Positions 12,872-24,423 of a stretch of DNA of 64,000 bases are shown here, piece after piece. The notes beneath the pieces are model-generated. The model was not told the DNA's origin. It saw only the letters and a program-made list of their open reading frames with translations, and ran no database searches. The DNA comes from Gongronella butleri. Its lineage: Eukaryota > Mucoromycota > Mucoromycetes > Mucorales > Cunninghamellaceae. Made by a program: the position numbers and the translations under genes. The stretch spans positions 186,001-250,000 of the forward strand of contig JAIWZP010000006.1 in the NCBI GenBank assembly GCA_025201375.1, given 5' to 3'. The first letter of the stretch is position 1. Each line of letters begins with the position of its first letter.

Positions 12872-13816
12872 ATGCCCAACGTTGCTGAAGCTGTGCCCAA
12901 TGTGACCATGAGCATCAATCGCCATGTGAGCGAGAAAAAAATGTCGGCCGATACCCTTTTGCCTCTTGATGCCGAGGAGGCGGTGCTTGCCGAGCAAGAG
13001 GAGCAGCTGCCCAAGGTGCTCGAATTGCGCAATTCAGACGCATGGCACGAGGTGGTGGCCTATGGCCATCTCAATGACTCGGCACGCTCGCACTCACTGA
13101 CCGCCACCACGCTGCGCGGCCCGGGGATGATCCACCGCCGCCCCCTTAAATTTTTCAACGAGGACAAGACAGAATGCATCATGATTGCACACCTCGGTAC
13201 CAATCTGTAATGTGATGCGATCAAGATCGAGCAAAATCGAGCATAATCGAACAAAAATCGAAAAAATTGAGCTGACATTGCCCTTTTTTTTAAAAACCTT
13301 TTTTTCGCTACACAGGTGTGGCCACGACGGCATTATCCATGGTGGTCTGCTGGCGACGCTGCTGGATGAGCATTTGGCTTACGTGGTACGTGTGTGACAA
13401 ATGCGACCCAGAATTAGAAAAAAAAGGAAGGAGGATGGGGGAGATGCAGCAAAGATACGGCGGAAGTAGCGCGCCTTGTGCATTCACACACACAAACACG
13501 CGCCTTGTTGCCAAGGAATCCAGGGGGAGCGGGACACTGACTCGCGTTCTTATCTTTTTTTTTTTTTGGTCTTTATGCCTAGTCATTGCCCAATCTGCCG
13601 AATTTCACGGGCTTCACAGCCAATTTGAACCTGGATTACCGCCGACCGGTCAAGTCTGACCAATGGGTATTGATTCGCGGCAAGCTGGATCGCGTCGAAG
13701 GCCGCAAGGCGTTTGCGTATGCGGCCATTGAGCATATTGACGATGGCACCGTGTTTACGGAGGCCAAGTCATTGTACATTTCGCCACGCATGGACGCCCC
13801 CAAGGCGGCCGCGTAG
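12872..13816 (+). CDS. PaaI/4HBT-type hotdog thioesterase
   Basis: Predicted acyl-CoA thioesterase of the hotdog-fold 4HBT superfamily, similar in layout to THEM4/PaaI-like proteins that act on medium- or long-chain acyl-CoA, often in mitochondria. Three exons: 12872-13206, 13316-13385 and 13583-13816, giving 212 residues. The first exon uses the donor inside CTGTAATG, so that the frame reads HLGTNLCGHDGIIHGGLLAT across the junction. That is the family active-site region, with an HGG motif preceding the central helix (LLDEHLAYV). The C-terminal half holds the beta-sheet segments LDYRRPVKSDQWVLIRGKL and GRKAFAYAAIEHIDDGTVFT. An upstream in-frame ATG at 12758 is rejected because it would add a low-complexity leader. 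No clear targeting signal is seen. Confidence 0.85.
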
Positions 13817-14170
13817 CGAAGCAAATCAAGGCCAAGAAGAAAACAATCGCGTTTGCAGCGCATGATGCTTAGAGATCATAAATATATTCCCTCTTTTTGC
13901 CGCTTTTTGCATTAAAAACACCCTTGGATCGGCCCATCGTGGCCCCTCCCTCATCGAAACGACAAAAGTGAAATCAAAAACCCAAAGAATGGGGATCTGG
14001 GTTGCCTTGTGCCTAATGCGAGAAGCGAATTCGCTGTATTTAAAGGTCAGCCATCGCCAATCATGATCTCCACTGCGCCTATTTTGTTCGCTTTTCTCCT
14101 TTTCTTTTTTTTTTTTTTCTTCTTCTTTTCTTTCCTTCTCCTTTCATACCTTTTATTCTCATTCTCCAAA
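13817..14170. promoter_or_regulatory. Intergenic region with the elongase promoter
   Basis: The 354-bp gap holds a TATTTAAAG word at 14037-14045 (126-134 bp before the elongase ATG), followed by a dense C/T-rich tract at about 14090-14168 that ends just before the start codon. Pyrimidine blocks of this kind are common in strong fungal promoters and leaders. No coding potential. Confidence 0.45.
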
Positions 14171-15263
14171 ATGATGAACCACGCTGCTGATGCGCTCAAG
14201 GTGATCCCTGGCATTCCCTTCGCCGAATATTATGACTTTTTCATGGACTGGAAGGCGCCAGTTGGCATTGCGGCCACTTATGCCCTGACGGTGCATCTGC
14301 TGAATCCCGCCACCTCCAAGGCCAAGGTTTCCCGTGTTGAGGCCAAGAATCAGGGCCAGGGCGTCGCCACCAAATCAAGCGGTTTGATGACGGCCTTTGT
14401 CTTTTTGCACAATTTGTCGCTGGCCATCTACTCGATGATCACTTTTTACAACATGGTCATTGTCATGCATCAGCTGTATAACCGTGGCCAGTCTGTCCAC
14501 TTTGCCGTAAGAAATCCACTTTTCTTTTTTCCCCAATTCCGCCCAACAATTGGGCAAAATTGACAGCGGGGTGGCTCATCCCGCTCTTTTTTTTTTCTTC
14601 GTTTCCAGTACTGCGATCGTGATCAATTCCTGTGGGACAATGCGCTTGGCTACTGGGGCTACTTGTTCTATCTCTCCAAGTTCTGGGAGGTGATTGATAC
14701 CATGATCATCTTGCTCAAGGGCCGCCGCTCGTCTCTTTTGCAAACTTACCACCACTCTGGCGCCATGATCACCATGTAAGTGATGGAAAAAAAAGAAAAA
14801 GTCCGCCGGGCGGCGGCTTTTTGTCGAATTGGGAAACAAGATGAAAATGAGGGGTCAGTGCGCGCGATTGCTCATGTTCTTGAAATTTTCCTTTTTTTTT
14901 TCTTTGCGTAACAACAGGTGGGCTGGCATCCGCTATCAAGCGACGCCCATTTGGATCTTTGTGGTGTTCAACTCGTTTGTGCACTCTGTGATGTACTTGT
15001 ACTATGCCTTGACGTCTGTGGGCTTCCACGTGCCCGGCAAGCGCTACATCACCACCATGCAAATCTCGCAATTCCTCATTGGCATGAGCACCGCCGTCTC
15101 GTACCTGTTCCTCAACGAGTGCCTGCACACCCCCGGCCAGACCTTTGCCGTCCTCGTCAATGTCTTGTATCTGTTACCCTTGACCTACCTCTTTGTCGAC
15201 TTTGCTCGTCGCACCTATGGCAAGCGCCGCGCCGCCGCCCTTGCTGCCAAGAAGGGCAACTAA
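14171..15263 (+). CDS. ELO-family fatty acid elongase
   Basis: Predicted endoplasmic-reticulum 3-ketoacyl-CoA synthase that extends fatty acids by two carbons using malonyl-CoA. Three exons: 14171-14506, 14609-14775 and 14918-15263, giving 282 residues, normal for the family. Hallmarks in order: KFWEVIDTMIILLKGRRSSL, the histidine box in LLQTYHHSGAMITMW (HH motif, split by intron 2), a hydrophobic NSFVHSVMYLYYAL segment and TTMQISQFLIG. The protein has several membrane helices and a lysine-rich C-terminus (KRRAAALAAKKGN) that could act in ER retention. The family includes both saturated/monounsaturated and polyunsaturated elongases, so the substrate cannot be assigned from sequence alone. Confidence 0.93.
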
Positions 15264-15451
15264 AGGGAGCCTCTTTTTCTATTTCCCCCCCCCACCTCAT
15301 TGCGCATGTCACTCTTTTTTTTTCCTATTTTTGATTAGATAACCCCCCTATTTGCATGATAAAGCTCTTTTTTTTTGTATTGATGAAGTTTCTTTGTTGA
15401 TGAAGGAAGGATGCTGTGAGAAGGGGGTATCCATTGAGCGATTGTGGCGGT

Positions 15452-17048
15452 CTATTTGCCCTTTGCTAAGCGATTTGCCTTGTCGTGAGCCGTTTTCTTG
15501 TCAGCACGGGTCTTTTTCGTGCCGATAGCTGTTTTGCTGTCGCCCTGAGCACTTTTATCATTGGCGTCGATTGCGCTGCTATCGTCTGGATCGCGTGCCA
15601 TTGTCTGATCTGCCTTGTCTTTGCGACTTTCACCAAATCGCTCGGTCTGCATCGATTTGGTTTGGAGGTCACGAATGGCTCGATTGTGCTCGGCAACTAG
15701 AAAGGGGGGAGGGGGAAAGCATCGATGAGACGGACGATCACGAAACAACAGAATAAAAATAGAAATGCGAGAAAAATGAGAAAAAACAAACAAAAAAACA
15801 AGAAAAAAAACGACGCTTACCATAGTGATCGATGTCGTGCGGCACTTTGAGCTGGTCATAAAAGAGAGCCTCGCCCTTTAGGTCATTTTTGCCCTCGACG
15901 AGGACGCGATAGAGTGCGAGTCTGGCCTCGTTTTTGCGTACGCGGCGTTTGATGGCCATGGCCGCGGTCGTTGGCACGTGGAATCCGCGGATGATGCGCA
16001 CATAATAGCCGCTGCTGTTGCGCAGTACGCGCCACGTCCGCTGCCACGGCTTGCGCGCCTTGGATGCCATGCGCACGCGCCGACGTTCGCGTTTTTTTTC
16101 GAGTTTTGCACGTTTTTCTTGTGTGAGGGCCTCGAGCGCCGCTTGCATGGCGCGACGGGAGGTCGGCAGCGTGCCCTCGATCCCTGCAGCGGCCCACAAG
16201 TGCGTCGGCAGCACGAGGCGATGATATCGCTGCGGATGCCGTTCACGCGCCGTTGATGAGCGTACGTCCGTGGCCGCAATGGCTCGCAGCACAGGCTATC
16301 ATTATAAAAAAAAAAGACGCGTTAGGCCTCCCATCGAGCCGAATGGCCACGAAACGCAATACATACGTGAGAAATTTGTTGAAGCTGAAAGCAAAAAGCG
16401 AATAAAACGGATCATAGAGAATAGAATGAAGCCAAAAATAAAAAAAAAAGAATGGATTAGCCTTGCCGGTAGATTTTTCTCAACTCATGACATCGCGCCC
16501 TTCCATTGCCATTTGCTCGATTGCTCAATTGAGTGGAATTGTGTGGAATTGCACATGATTTTACACGTTCGCGTATTTTTATGCTATTTTACCCTGCTGA
16601 TCGCATGTAACATGGGGCCTGTGCGGCCAAAGGCGAGGTCATCGATGTAGTGCATGATGGCGGGCTTTTCATGGGCGGCTTGGAGCGCGAGTCTTGCCTG
16701 GCAAATGCAAGAAACGTGGGTTTTAGCGAAAAAATGCGATAAAGTGGAGCAAGCGCGCCTTTGATTCACCTTGTTCCCGTCTGACAGCAGCCGGAGAATA
16801 GCTTTTGGCGATGTGTTGTACTGGTAAAAGCGAAAGCGTTCTCGGATCGTGGCTGTCAAGTACGATTTATGCTCATTGACGTCAAATCGCTTGGCGGCGC
16901 GTAAAAGGGACCGATACAGCGCCAATGTCTATTAATAAAATGAGGTTCTACACCATCTCATTGCCTAAAGACTGTGTTTTACAGCTTGTTTTGTTGCTTG
17001 GACGCGCCATGGCAGGCCCTTTTTGACGGGCAGGGACCACAAAGGCAT
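15452..17048 (-). CDS. LYR-motif (Complex1_LYR-like) protein, probably mitochondrial
   Basis: Five exons: 16983-17048, 16770-16928, 16593-16697, 15821-16295 and 15452-15696, giving 349 residues. The N-terminus reads MPLWSLPVKKGLPWRVQATK and leads straight into ATLALYRSLLRAAKRF, a classic L-Y-R motif followed by a helix. LYR proteins bind the acyl carrier protein and act in Fe-S cluster delivery or respiratory-complex assembly. The protein is much longer than the usual 80-120 residues: a strongly basic middle (LEKKRERRRVRM) is followed near residue 240 by a second motif, EARLALYRVLVEG, and a charged, hydrophilic tail. Its exact role is not recognised. It is divergent from the myosin gene, with only 193 bp between start codons. 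The start was chosen because it keeps the frame into the LYR exon, while a downstream ATG (MARPSNKT) would not. Confidence 0.75.
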
Positions 17049-17241
17049 TGGTGAATAGGAAGAAGAGTCCAATTAGGGCGGCGCGCGAATGACGAGAGGG
17101 CTAAAAAAGGGACGTTACACGAAAAAGTCGGTACCTGGGCTTTTTTTTTCTCTGTCTCTTTGCTGTTTCGCCCCGTTTACGCTCTTTTTCTTTCTTTTTG
17201 CAAAGCCTCATCCCCTTTTTTCCCCTTTTCTCCACTTGCAC

Positions 17242-20200
17242 ATGGCCGCCACAGACGTATCTGAGCAAGTGCTGCAGAGCCTGGCGGTGTATGGCCAAGG
17301 TACAAGCGCCTGGTTCGAAGATGAAGCGGATGCCTGGGTGTCTGGTCACCTTGTCTCGAAAGAGGTCACGGACACGGACGTCAAGATGGTCTTTCAAGAC
17401 GATATCCACGCCGAACGCGTAAGGACTCAAGCCAATTGCTGCATTTTTCACCTATCTCACCTCCCCTTTTCCTCTTTAGGAACACGTGTTTGAGCAAAAA
17501 CTCAAAGTGTTGGAAAAAGGCAAGGGCGCGTCGCTGCCGCCCCTGCGCAATCCACCGCGCCTCGAGAACATCGATGATCTGACCAACCTATCGCATCTCA
17601 ACGAGCCTTCTGGTAAAGGAATTGAACGCATGTAAAAGCGAAAAAAATGACTAAAATGCGCCCCTTTCTGCATTTTTTAGTGCTGAACACGATCCGCATC
17701 CGGTACGCGCAGCGCAACATTTACACGTACTCGGGCATTGTGCTGATTGCCACTAATCCATTTGACCGCGTGCCGCTGTACGAGCCGGACATCATCCAAC
17801 AATACTCGGGCAGAAAGCGTGGTGAGCTCGAACCTCACTTGTTTGCCATTGCCGAGGACGCGTATCGCTGCATGATCCGCGAACAGACGAATCAGACCAT
17901 CGTTGTCTCTGGTGAAAGGTAAAAAAAAAAAAAAAGAAAAAGAAAAAAATCAAGGGGACCCGAAAAATGACATCATTTGCCCCTTTTTACCCTTATCTAG
18001 TGGTGCAGGCAAGACCGTGAGCGCCAAGTTCATTATGCGCTACTTTGCAACTGCCGACGACAAGGACACCGCCGGCAAGGCAGCCAAGGGCAGCGGCATG
18101 ACCGAGGTGGAAGAGCAAATCCTTGGTAAAATCCGTTTTTTTTTTTAGCCATTGGGACGCGATGGACGCTCATTCCCTCTTTATTTAGCAACCAATCCGA
18201 TCATGGAAGCCTTTGGTAACGCCAAGACGTCGCGCAATGACAATAGTTCGCGCTTTGGCAAGTACATTGAGATCCAATTCGACAAATCGTGCAACATTGT
18301 CGGCGCCAAGATCCGCACGTACCTTTTGGAGCGCTCGCGTCTGATTTTCCAGCCCGAGATTGAGCGCAACTATCACATCTTTTATCAGGTATGGGCAAAA
18401 AAAGAGGGTGAAAAAGAAAAAAAAAAAACACGCGTCGACGCGTCAAATCATGTCATTTTTCGCGACTTGGCGGTTCCCAATGGCCAATTCTCATTTTTTT
18501 ATGCTTTTCCCCTCTAGTTGTGTGCGGGTGCACCGATCAATGAGCGCAAGGAGCTGGAGCTCAAGGATTGGACGAAGTTCCACTATTTGAATCAAAGCGG
18601 CACGGGCGTGATCCCCGGCGTGGACGATGTGGAGGAATTTGAGCTGACGCAGCGGTCACTTTCGATGGTCGGGATTGCGGTGCAGACGCAATGGCAGATC
18701 TTCCGATTGCTTGCTGCGCTGTTGCACATTGGTGACATTGAAATTGGCGGGCGCAACGACGCGACCATTGCGTCTGACGAGCCGGCCATGGCGACGGCCA
18801 CGCGCCTGCTGGGCGTCAATCCCACGGAATTCAAAAAGTGGCTGACCAAGCGCCAAATTGTGACGCGCTCAGACAGCATTGTCAAGCCATTGTCGCCGGC
18901 GCAGGCCATTGTGGTCCGCGACTCGGTGGCCAAGTACATCTATGCCAGCCTGTTTGACTGGCTCGTGGACGTCGTCAATCGCAGTCTGTCGTGCCAGCAA
19001 GAGGGGCTCGTGGCCACGTTTATCGGCGTTCTCGATATTTACGGTTTTGAGCACTTTAAAAAGAACTCGTTTGAGCAATTCTGTATCAATTACGCCAACG
19101 AGAAGCTGCAGCAGCAATTCAACCAACACGTGTTCAAGCTGGAACAAGAAGAATACATCAGGGAGGAGATCAATTGGCAATTCATCGAATTCAGCGACAA
19201 TCAGCCGTGTATTGAGATGATTGAGGCGCGCCTCGGCATTCTTTCTCTCCTGGACGAGGTAAACAATGGGCATTGACAGAGAAAGGGGCAAAAAGTCAAA
19301 AAAGAAAACGCAAGGAATGGCTCCAACTCATCCCTTTTTTTCATTTTTTTTCCCCAGGAATCGCGTCTTCCGACGGGCAGCGATCAAGGGTTCTGCGACA
19401 AATTGTACAACAATTTCTCGACGCCGACGTACAAACAATATTTCAAAAAGCCACGCTTCTCCAACAAGGCGTTCACGGTGTGCCATTACGCGCACGACGT
19501 CGAATACGAGTCTGAGGGCTTTTTGGACAAGAACAAGGACACGGTGCCCGACGAAATTCTGACGATGCTGCAGAACGCCAAGTCTGAATTCGTTGTGGAG
19601 ATGCTGCACACGGCGACGGAAGCGGCCAATGCGACGGCGCAATCGAATCGCGAATCTGTGACGGGCACGCCCAAGCCCGGGCCATTGAAACGTCCTGGTG
19701 GCGCCGCAGCGGCCAAGAAGCCGACGTTGGGGTCCATCTTCAAGCTGTCGCTGATCAGTCTCATGGACACGATTGGGCAGACAAATGTGCATTATATTCG
19801 TTGTATCAAGCCCAACGAGGCCAAGGTCGCGTGGGTGTTTGATCCCAACATGGTGCTTGCGCAATTGCGCGCGTGCGGTGTGCTCGAGACCATCCGCATC
19901 AGCTGCGCGGGCTACCCGACGCGCTGGACATTCGAGGAATTCGCTGATCGATACTATGCGCTTGTCAATTCCAAGCATTGGGACCCGCACACGCATCCCG
20001 ACGTTAAGCAGCTGTGCAACGTGATTCTTGGCACGTACATCAACGACAGTGACAAGTTCCAGGTCGGTCTGAGCAAGATCTTTTTCCGCGCCGGCCAACT
20101 CGCCTACCTCGAAAAGATGCGCGCCGACCGCTGGAACGAGTGCACCATCTTATTGCAAAAGAACATGCGCAGATTCATCACACGCATCCGCTACCTGCGC

Positions 20201-20566
20201 ATGAAGGACCTGTCGCTGCGCCTCCAGCAGGTCGCGCGCAAACAAGTGGCAAAACGCCAACTTGTCCACTTGCGCCACGAAAAATCCGCCGTCATGATTC
20301 AGTCGCAGATCCGCGGCTACCTTGCGCGTGACCGCCAGCGCAAGACCGTCGAATTCATCGTCCATTTGCAGGCTGGTACGATCCATTGAATCAAAAAAAG
20401 GAGGGAAAAACGAAGAATTGACATGTTTTTTTTTCATTTTTCAGCCGTGCGCCGCAACCTCGCGCAGCGTTACTTTGCCAACTTTAAGCAGAATCATGCG
20501 GCCACTCAAATCCAACGCCTGGTCCGCGGATGGTATGAAAAAGAAAGAAAAAAGAGGGGAAAATCA

Positions 20567-20604
<38 letters not shown>

Positions 20605-21818
20605 AGAAAAAATGGCCATTGAACCATGATTTTACATAATAGGATGGCGCGCAAGAAGCTGCAGGAACAACGTCGCTTTGTGACACGTGTGCAAGCGTGC
20701 GTGCGCAAGCGTCAAGCCAGAAAGTGTTTGCAGGCGCTGCGTGCGGAAGCGCGTTCGGCGACGCACTTGCAACAAGTGTCGTACAAGCTTGAGAACAAGG
20801 TGGTTGAATTGACGCAGCACATTACACAGCACAAGGACGAGAAGGAACAGCTGCGGCTCAAGACGGTGCAGCTCGAATCGCTGCTCAAGACGTGGACTGA
20901 AAAGTACGAGAAGCTTGAACACAAGAGCAAGGCGCTCGAATCGTCGTCTGTCGCGTCCAAGGAGCAATTGGCGCGTCTTCAGATGGACTTTGACGAACTG
21001 CAGACCAAGTACGATGGCGCCGCGACGGAATTGGCGACGCGTACCGCGGATGTGACGCGTCTCCAAGAGGAATTGGACGCGCAGCGCAACGAGGTGTCGC
21101 AATTGAAACTCCGCCCGGCGCGTATCCAGACACTGAACAATGGCAGCAGCCACGGCGGCGCTCAAGGCGGCGAGGACGTTGCGGAGCTCAAGAACCAGAT
21201 TGCCGCGCTCAAGGCGCAATTGTCGCAGAGCTTGAAATCGCCCAAGCGCCAGGGCTCGATCAATTCGGCTTACCCGCGCAATCTGTCGCCTTCGCATGTC
21301 GCTGGTCGCGGCTACTCGCCCGATCGCTCGGCACGCTCGCCATCGTCGCCTGGTGCAGCCGCACACTATCGATTCCACTCGCCACTTGCCATGGACGCCA
21401 CCACGGGCACTGATGCCCTCGCTGGCAAGGTCATGTACGCCGAGCCCGAGCAGATGCGCCCGCTGTCGCTCGACCAGCAGCAATTGCAGGCCGTCGAGAG
21501 GCAGGGCAACCCCGAGGACGCCATGCGTGCCTTGCTCCAGGACATTGAGCCCCTTGAAAAGGAAATCCTTGAGGGCCTCATTATCCAACTCAAGGTCTTG
21601 CCCCCAAGCCCTCAACAGCTGCCCGTCAGACAGGAGATCATGTTCCCTGCACACACCATTGGCCTCTGTATCACTCAAATGTGGCGTTATGGCTACCTTG
21701 CCGAATCGGAGCGCCTGCTGTTCACCGCCATGGATACCATTCAGCGCCATTGCTTGGTAAAATGGAGTGAAAAATAGAGAAACAGTGAAAAATGGGGGAA
21801 ATAACTCGCTTTTTTTAA

Positions 21819-21849
<31 letters not shown>

Positions 21850-23002
21850 CCACGGCGAGGACACGATTGTGCCGTGCGCGTACTGGCTGTCGAATGCGCA
21901 TGAATTGCTGTCGCTCGTGTGCTCGACGGAGCAAGAATTGCTGCGCGACATGCAATACAATGCTATGAAGGGCCGCCGCGGCGTCGGCTGGCACGAATTC
22001 GAGAAGCTTGTGTCCACGGTCAAGTTTGAATTGCAATGTCTCGAGGACAATCTGTACCATCATTGGCTGACGGAGCTCAAGAAGCGTTTGGAAAAGATGG
22101 CCGTGCCAGCATTGATCGAGAACCAGTCTTTGCCCGGCTTTGTCGCCACCGAGAGTAACCGCTTCTTTGGCAAGATCTTATCCAGTGCGAGCACGCCGGC
22201 CTACTCGATGGATGAGCTGCTCAACACGCTCAATCGCATCTATCGCGCCATGAAATGCTATTACTTGCACGAATCCGTCATTGAGCAAGTCCTGACCGAG
22301 CTGCTCAAACTCATTGGTGTCTCCACCTTCAACGACCTCGTCATGCGCCGCAATTACAACTCTTGGAAGCGCGCCATGCAGATCCAATACAACATTACGC
22401 GTCTCGAGGAGTGGTGCAAGACCCACGAGGCGGCCGATTCCACCATCCAGCTCGAGCATCTCATGCAGGCTGCCAAGCTGCTCCAGCTTAAAAAGGAGAC
22501 CCCAGAAGATATCCAGACCATCTATGATGTGTGCTGGCTCTTGGCTCCCTCTCAAGTCCAAAAACTTTTGCAAAATTACTACGTCGCGGACTATGAGGTA
22601 CGCGAGAAAATGAGAGAGAGAGAGAGAGAAAGAGAAAGAGGTGCGTCCGTGTCGCGCTCAATAGCTCACCTTTGCCTTTTTTTTTGACGCGCACATAGGA
22701 CCCGATCAGCAACGACATTCTGCGCGCCGTCGCGTCGCGTGTCAGCAGCGGTGATGCCAATGATATCCTCTTGCTAGACAACGTGTCCGTCGACGACAGC
22801 CCGTACGAGGTGCCTGAGCCCGAGAATGTCGTCCTGTCCAGCTATTTGCCCGCGTTTGTAAGTAAAATGAAGAAAAAACGCTTTCTGTTGCTGACGCTTC
22901 ATGTTTTTCTAGTTGGATTTGCAGCGATTAAAGCGCCTCATGACGCTGACGTCCGTGGTGCCACCATTGACGCGCAAGAACTCGCTCAGCATCGGCCCCT
23001 AG
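17242..23002 (+). CDS. Class V myosin heavy chain
   Basis: Actin-based cargo motor for organelle and secretory-vesicle transport to growing hyphal tips. Twelve exons: 17242-17418, 17480-17612, 17681-17918, 18001-18125, 18189-18388, 18518-19258, 19358-20375, 20445-20532, 20643-21756, 21845-22597, 22699-22857 and 22913-23002, giving 1611 residues. The motor domain (about 60-790) has the P-loop GESGAGKT split by intron 3, switch [11 protein letters not shown], switch II DIYGFE and the actin-binding region ending in YIRCIKPNE. Six IQ motifs (about 798-935) bind light chains or calmodulin. A coiled coil follows, then a proline/serine-rich linker and a C-terminal DIL globular cargo domain (about 1200-1580). 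This order and six IQ motifs are diagnostic of class V (yeast MYO2/MYO4 type) and exclude class I or II. The start is preceded by a long pyrimidine-rich leader. Confidence 0.97.
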
Positions 23003-23311
23003 TGGTGCCTTGTACATTTTATGCAATGTTGACTCGTCATCCTATGCCATTGTACTATTGTTTTACTTATGAATATACAGAGTATACGTTTACATTCGTC
23101 TCATGTCTTGGGAAACACGTGCAACAAGGGGAAAATGACGTAGCTAGAGGCCAATTTTCGCGAATCGCGACCAATTGGCATGTATTTTATACGCGTATCC
23201 CGAGAATCAGTCTTTTGCCTGGAAATCTTGCATTGTGTCTGTTCCGGGTATCTACTGGAGCCAATTGGACAAGGTTGGCACGAGGGCGCTCGGCAAGCAA
23301 ATCGACAGCAC

Positions 23312-23375
<64 letters not shown>

Positions 23376-24423
23376 CTTTATACCTTGCTTGCGCTGTAAG
23401 CCTAGGTCGCCATAGAATTGAGGCATGTGGGTTGCCAAGAGATGAGTGATCGTCAATCGATGTGGCTTGGTGCTTTTTATTTGGCTCGTGGAGGATGCCT
23501 TGGTTTGGGGCAGTGCTCATGAAGATGATCAAAAGCGAGTTTTGATTTGGCGCCAAGATACATTGTATGAAATGAGCAATTGCTTGGGCGTGAGGACTTT
23601 TTGGTGAGAATGGCCGCAGGCACAAAACACCAATCAGCAAACGACGGGTGCTTTTGTGCGCGCATGGTGCTGGGTGGGTGGCGCGAGCAGGTGGTCATGT
23701 GTATTTTCACTTTTTGATTACATTTGTTTGCACACGCCCGTTTTCAATTGGTACGCCAAGGGGCCATTGCGCTTTTTTTTTTATCTCCATTCGCACGCCC
23801 GCATGGCGCCGCTCCCGTGCTTCCTCGCCACAAATTTGGCTCTGCCACACACAGTGGATTGGACGAAAAACAAAAAGAGGAGATCAAAAAATGACGAGAC
23901 TAGGGACGACGGACGCGCCCCATGCCCTTTTTTGTCCACATCCAGGGCGCTGGTGTCACCCAGGCTTGGCAAAAAGCCTAATTGGCTTGAATTTTTACAT
24001 TTATGGTAAATTTTGGAAACGGCTTGAAAAAGCGCTCGTTGCCGTTCTCTCCTTCACCACCCCCTCAAGCACCGCGAAAAAAGCCACTTTTTTCACACAG
24101 TGTTTGGCAAACCCGGTACATTATTGAATCTTGCTGCTTTATCTGACTCACTTTGGCTCTTTGCCCCCACGGTGCCATCCTTTGTCCCCAATTCCACGAA
24201 CGGAAACCTGTTTCGCCATTTGAAGAAAGTACATTGGATCGCATTTTGTGTCACAGATCGCTTTTTGCCGGAAGCTAAATTTAACCCACACGTTGGAGCC
24301 CTTGCGCGAATTTTGTGGAGCACATCCAAAACCTACTTGTTGGTCATCCCACCCCATTTGTCTTTTTTTTTCCTCTCTTTTTCCTTTATTTGTTTCTCTT
24401 TTCCTTTATCAACACGCAAAATC
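23003..24423. other. Intergenic region between myosin V and WW-protein genes
   Basis: This 1.4-kb gap contains a 58-nt A run (listed separately) and, before the next gene, a C/T-rich block (24358-24415). The open frames are short and lack recognisable domains. I see no gene. Confidence 0.5.
23314..23371. repeat. Poly(A) tract, 58 nt
   Basis: Uninterrupted run of 58 A, the longest homopolymer in the window, about 310 bp downstream of the myosin stop. It is unlikely to be read accurately by any sequencing method. Confidence 0.85.

Noticed and set aside
20632..21750. 372-codon open frame antisense to the myosin coiled coil
   Set aside because: It is a shadow of GC-biased codons in the myosin exon, with no recognisable domain or start context.
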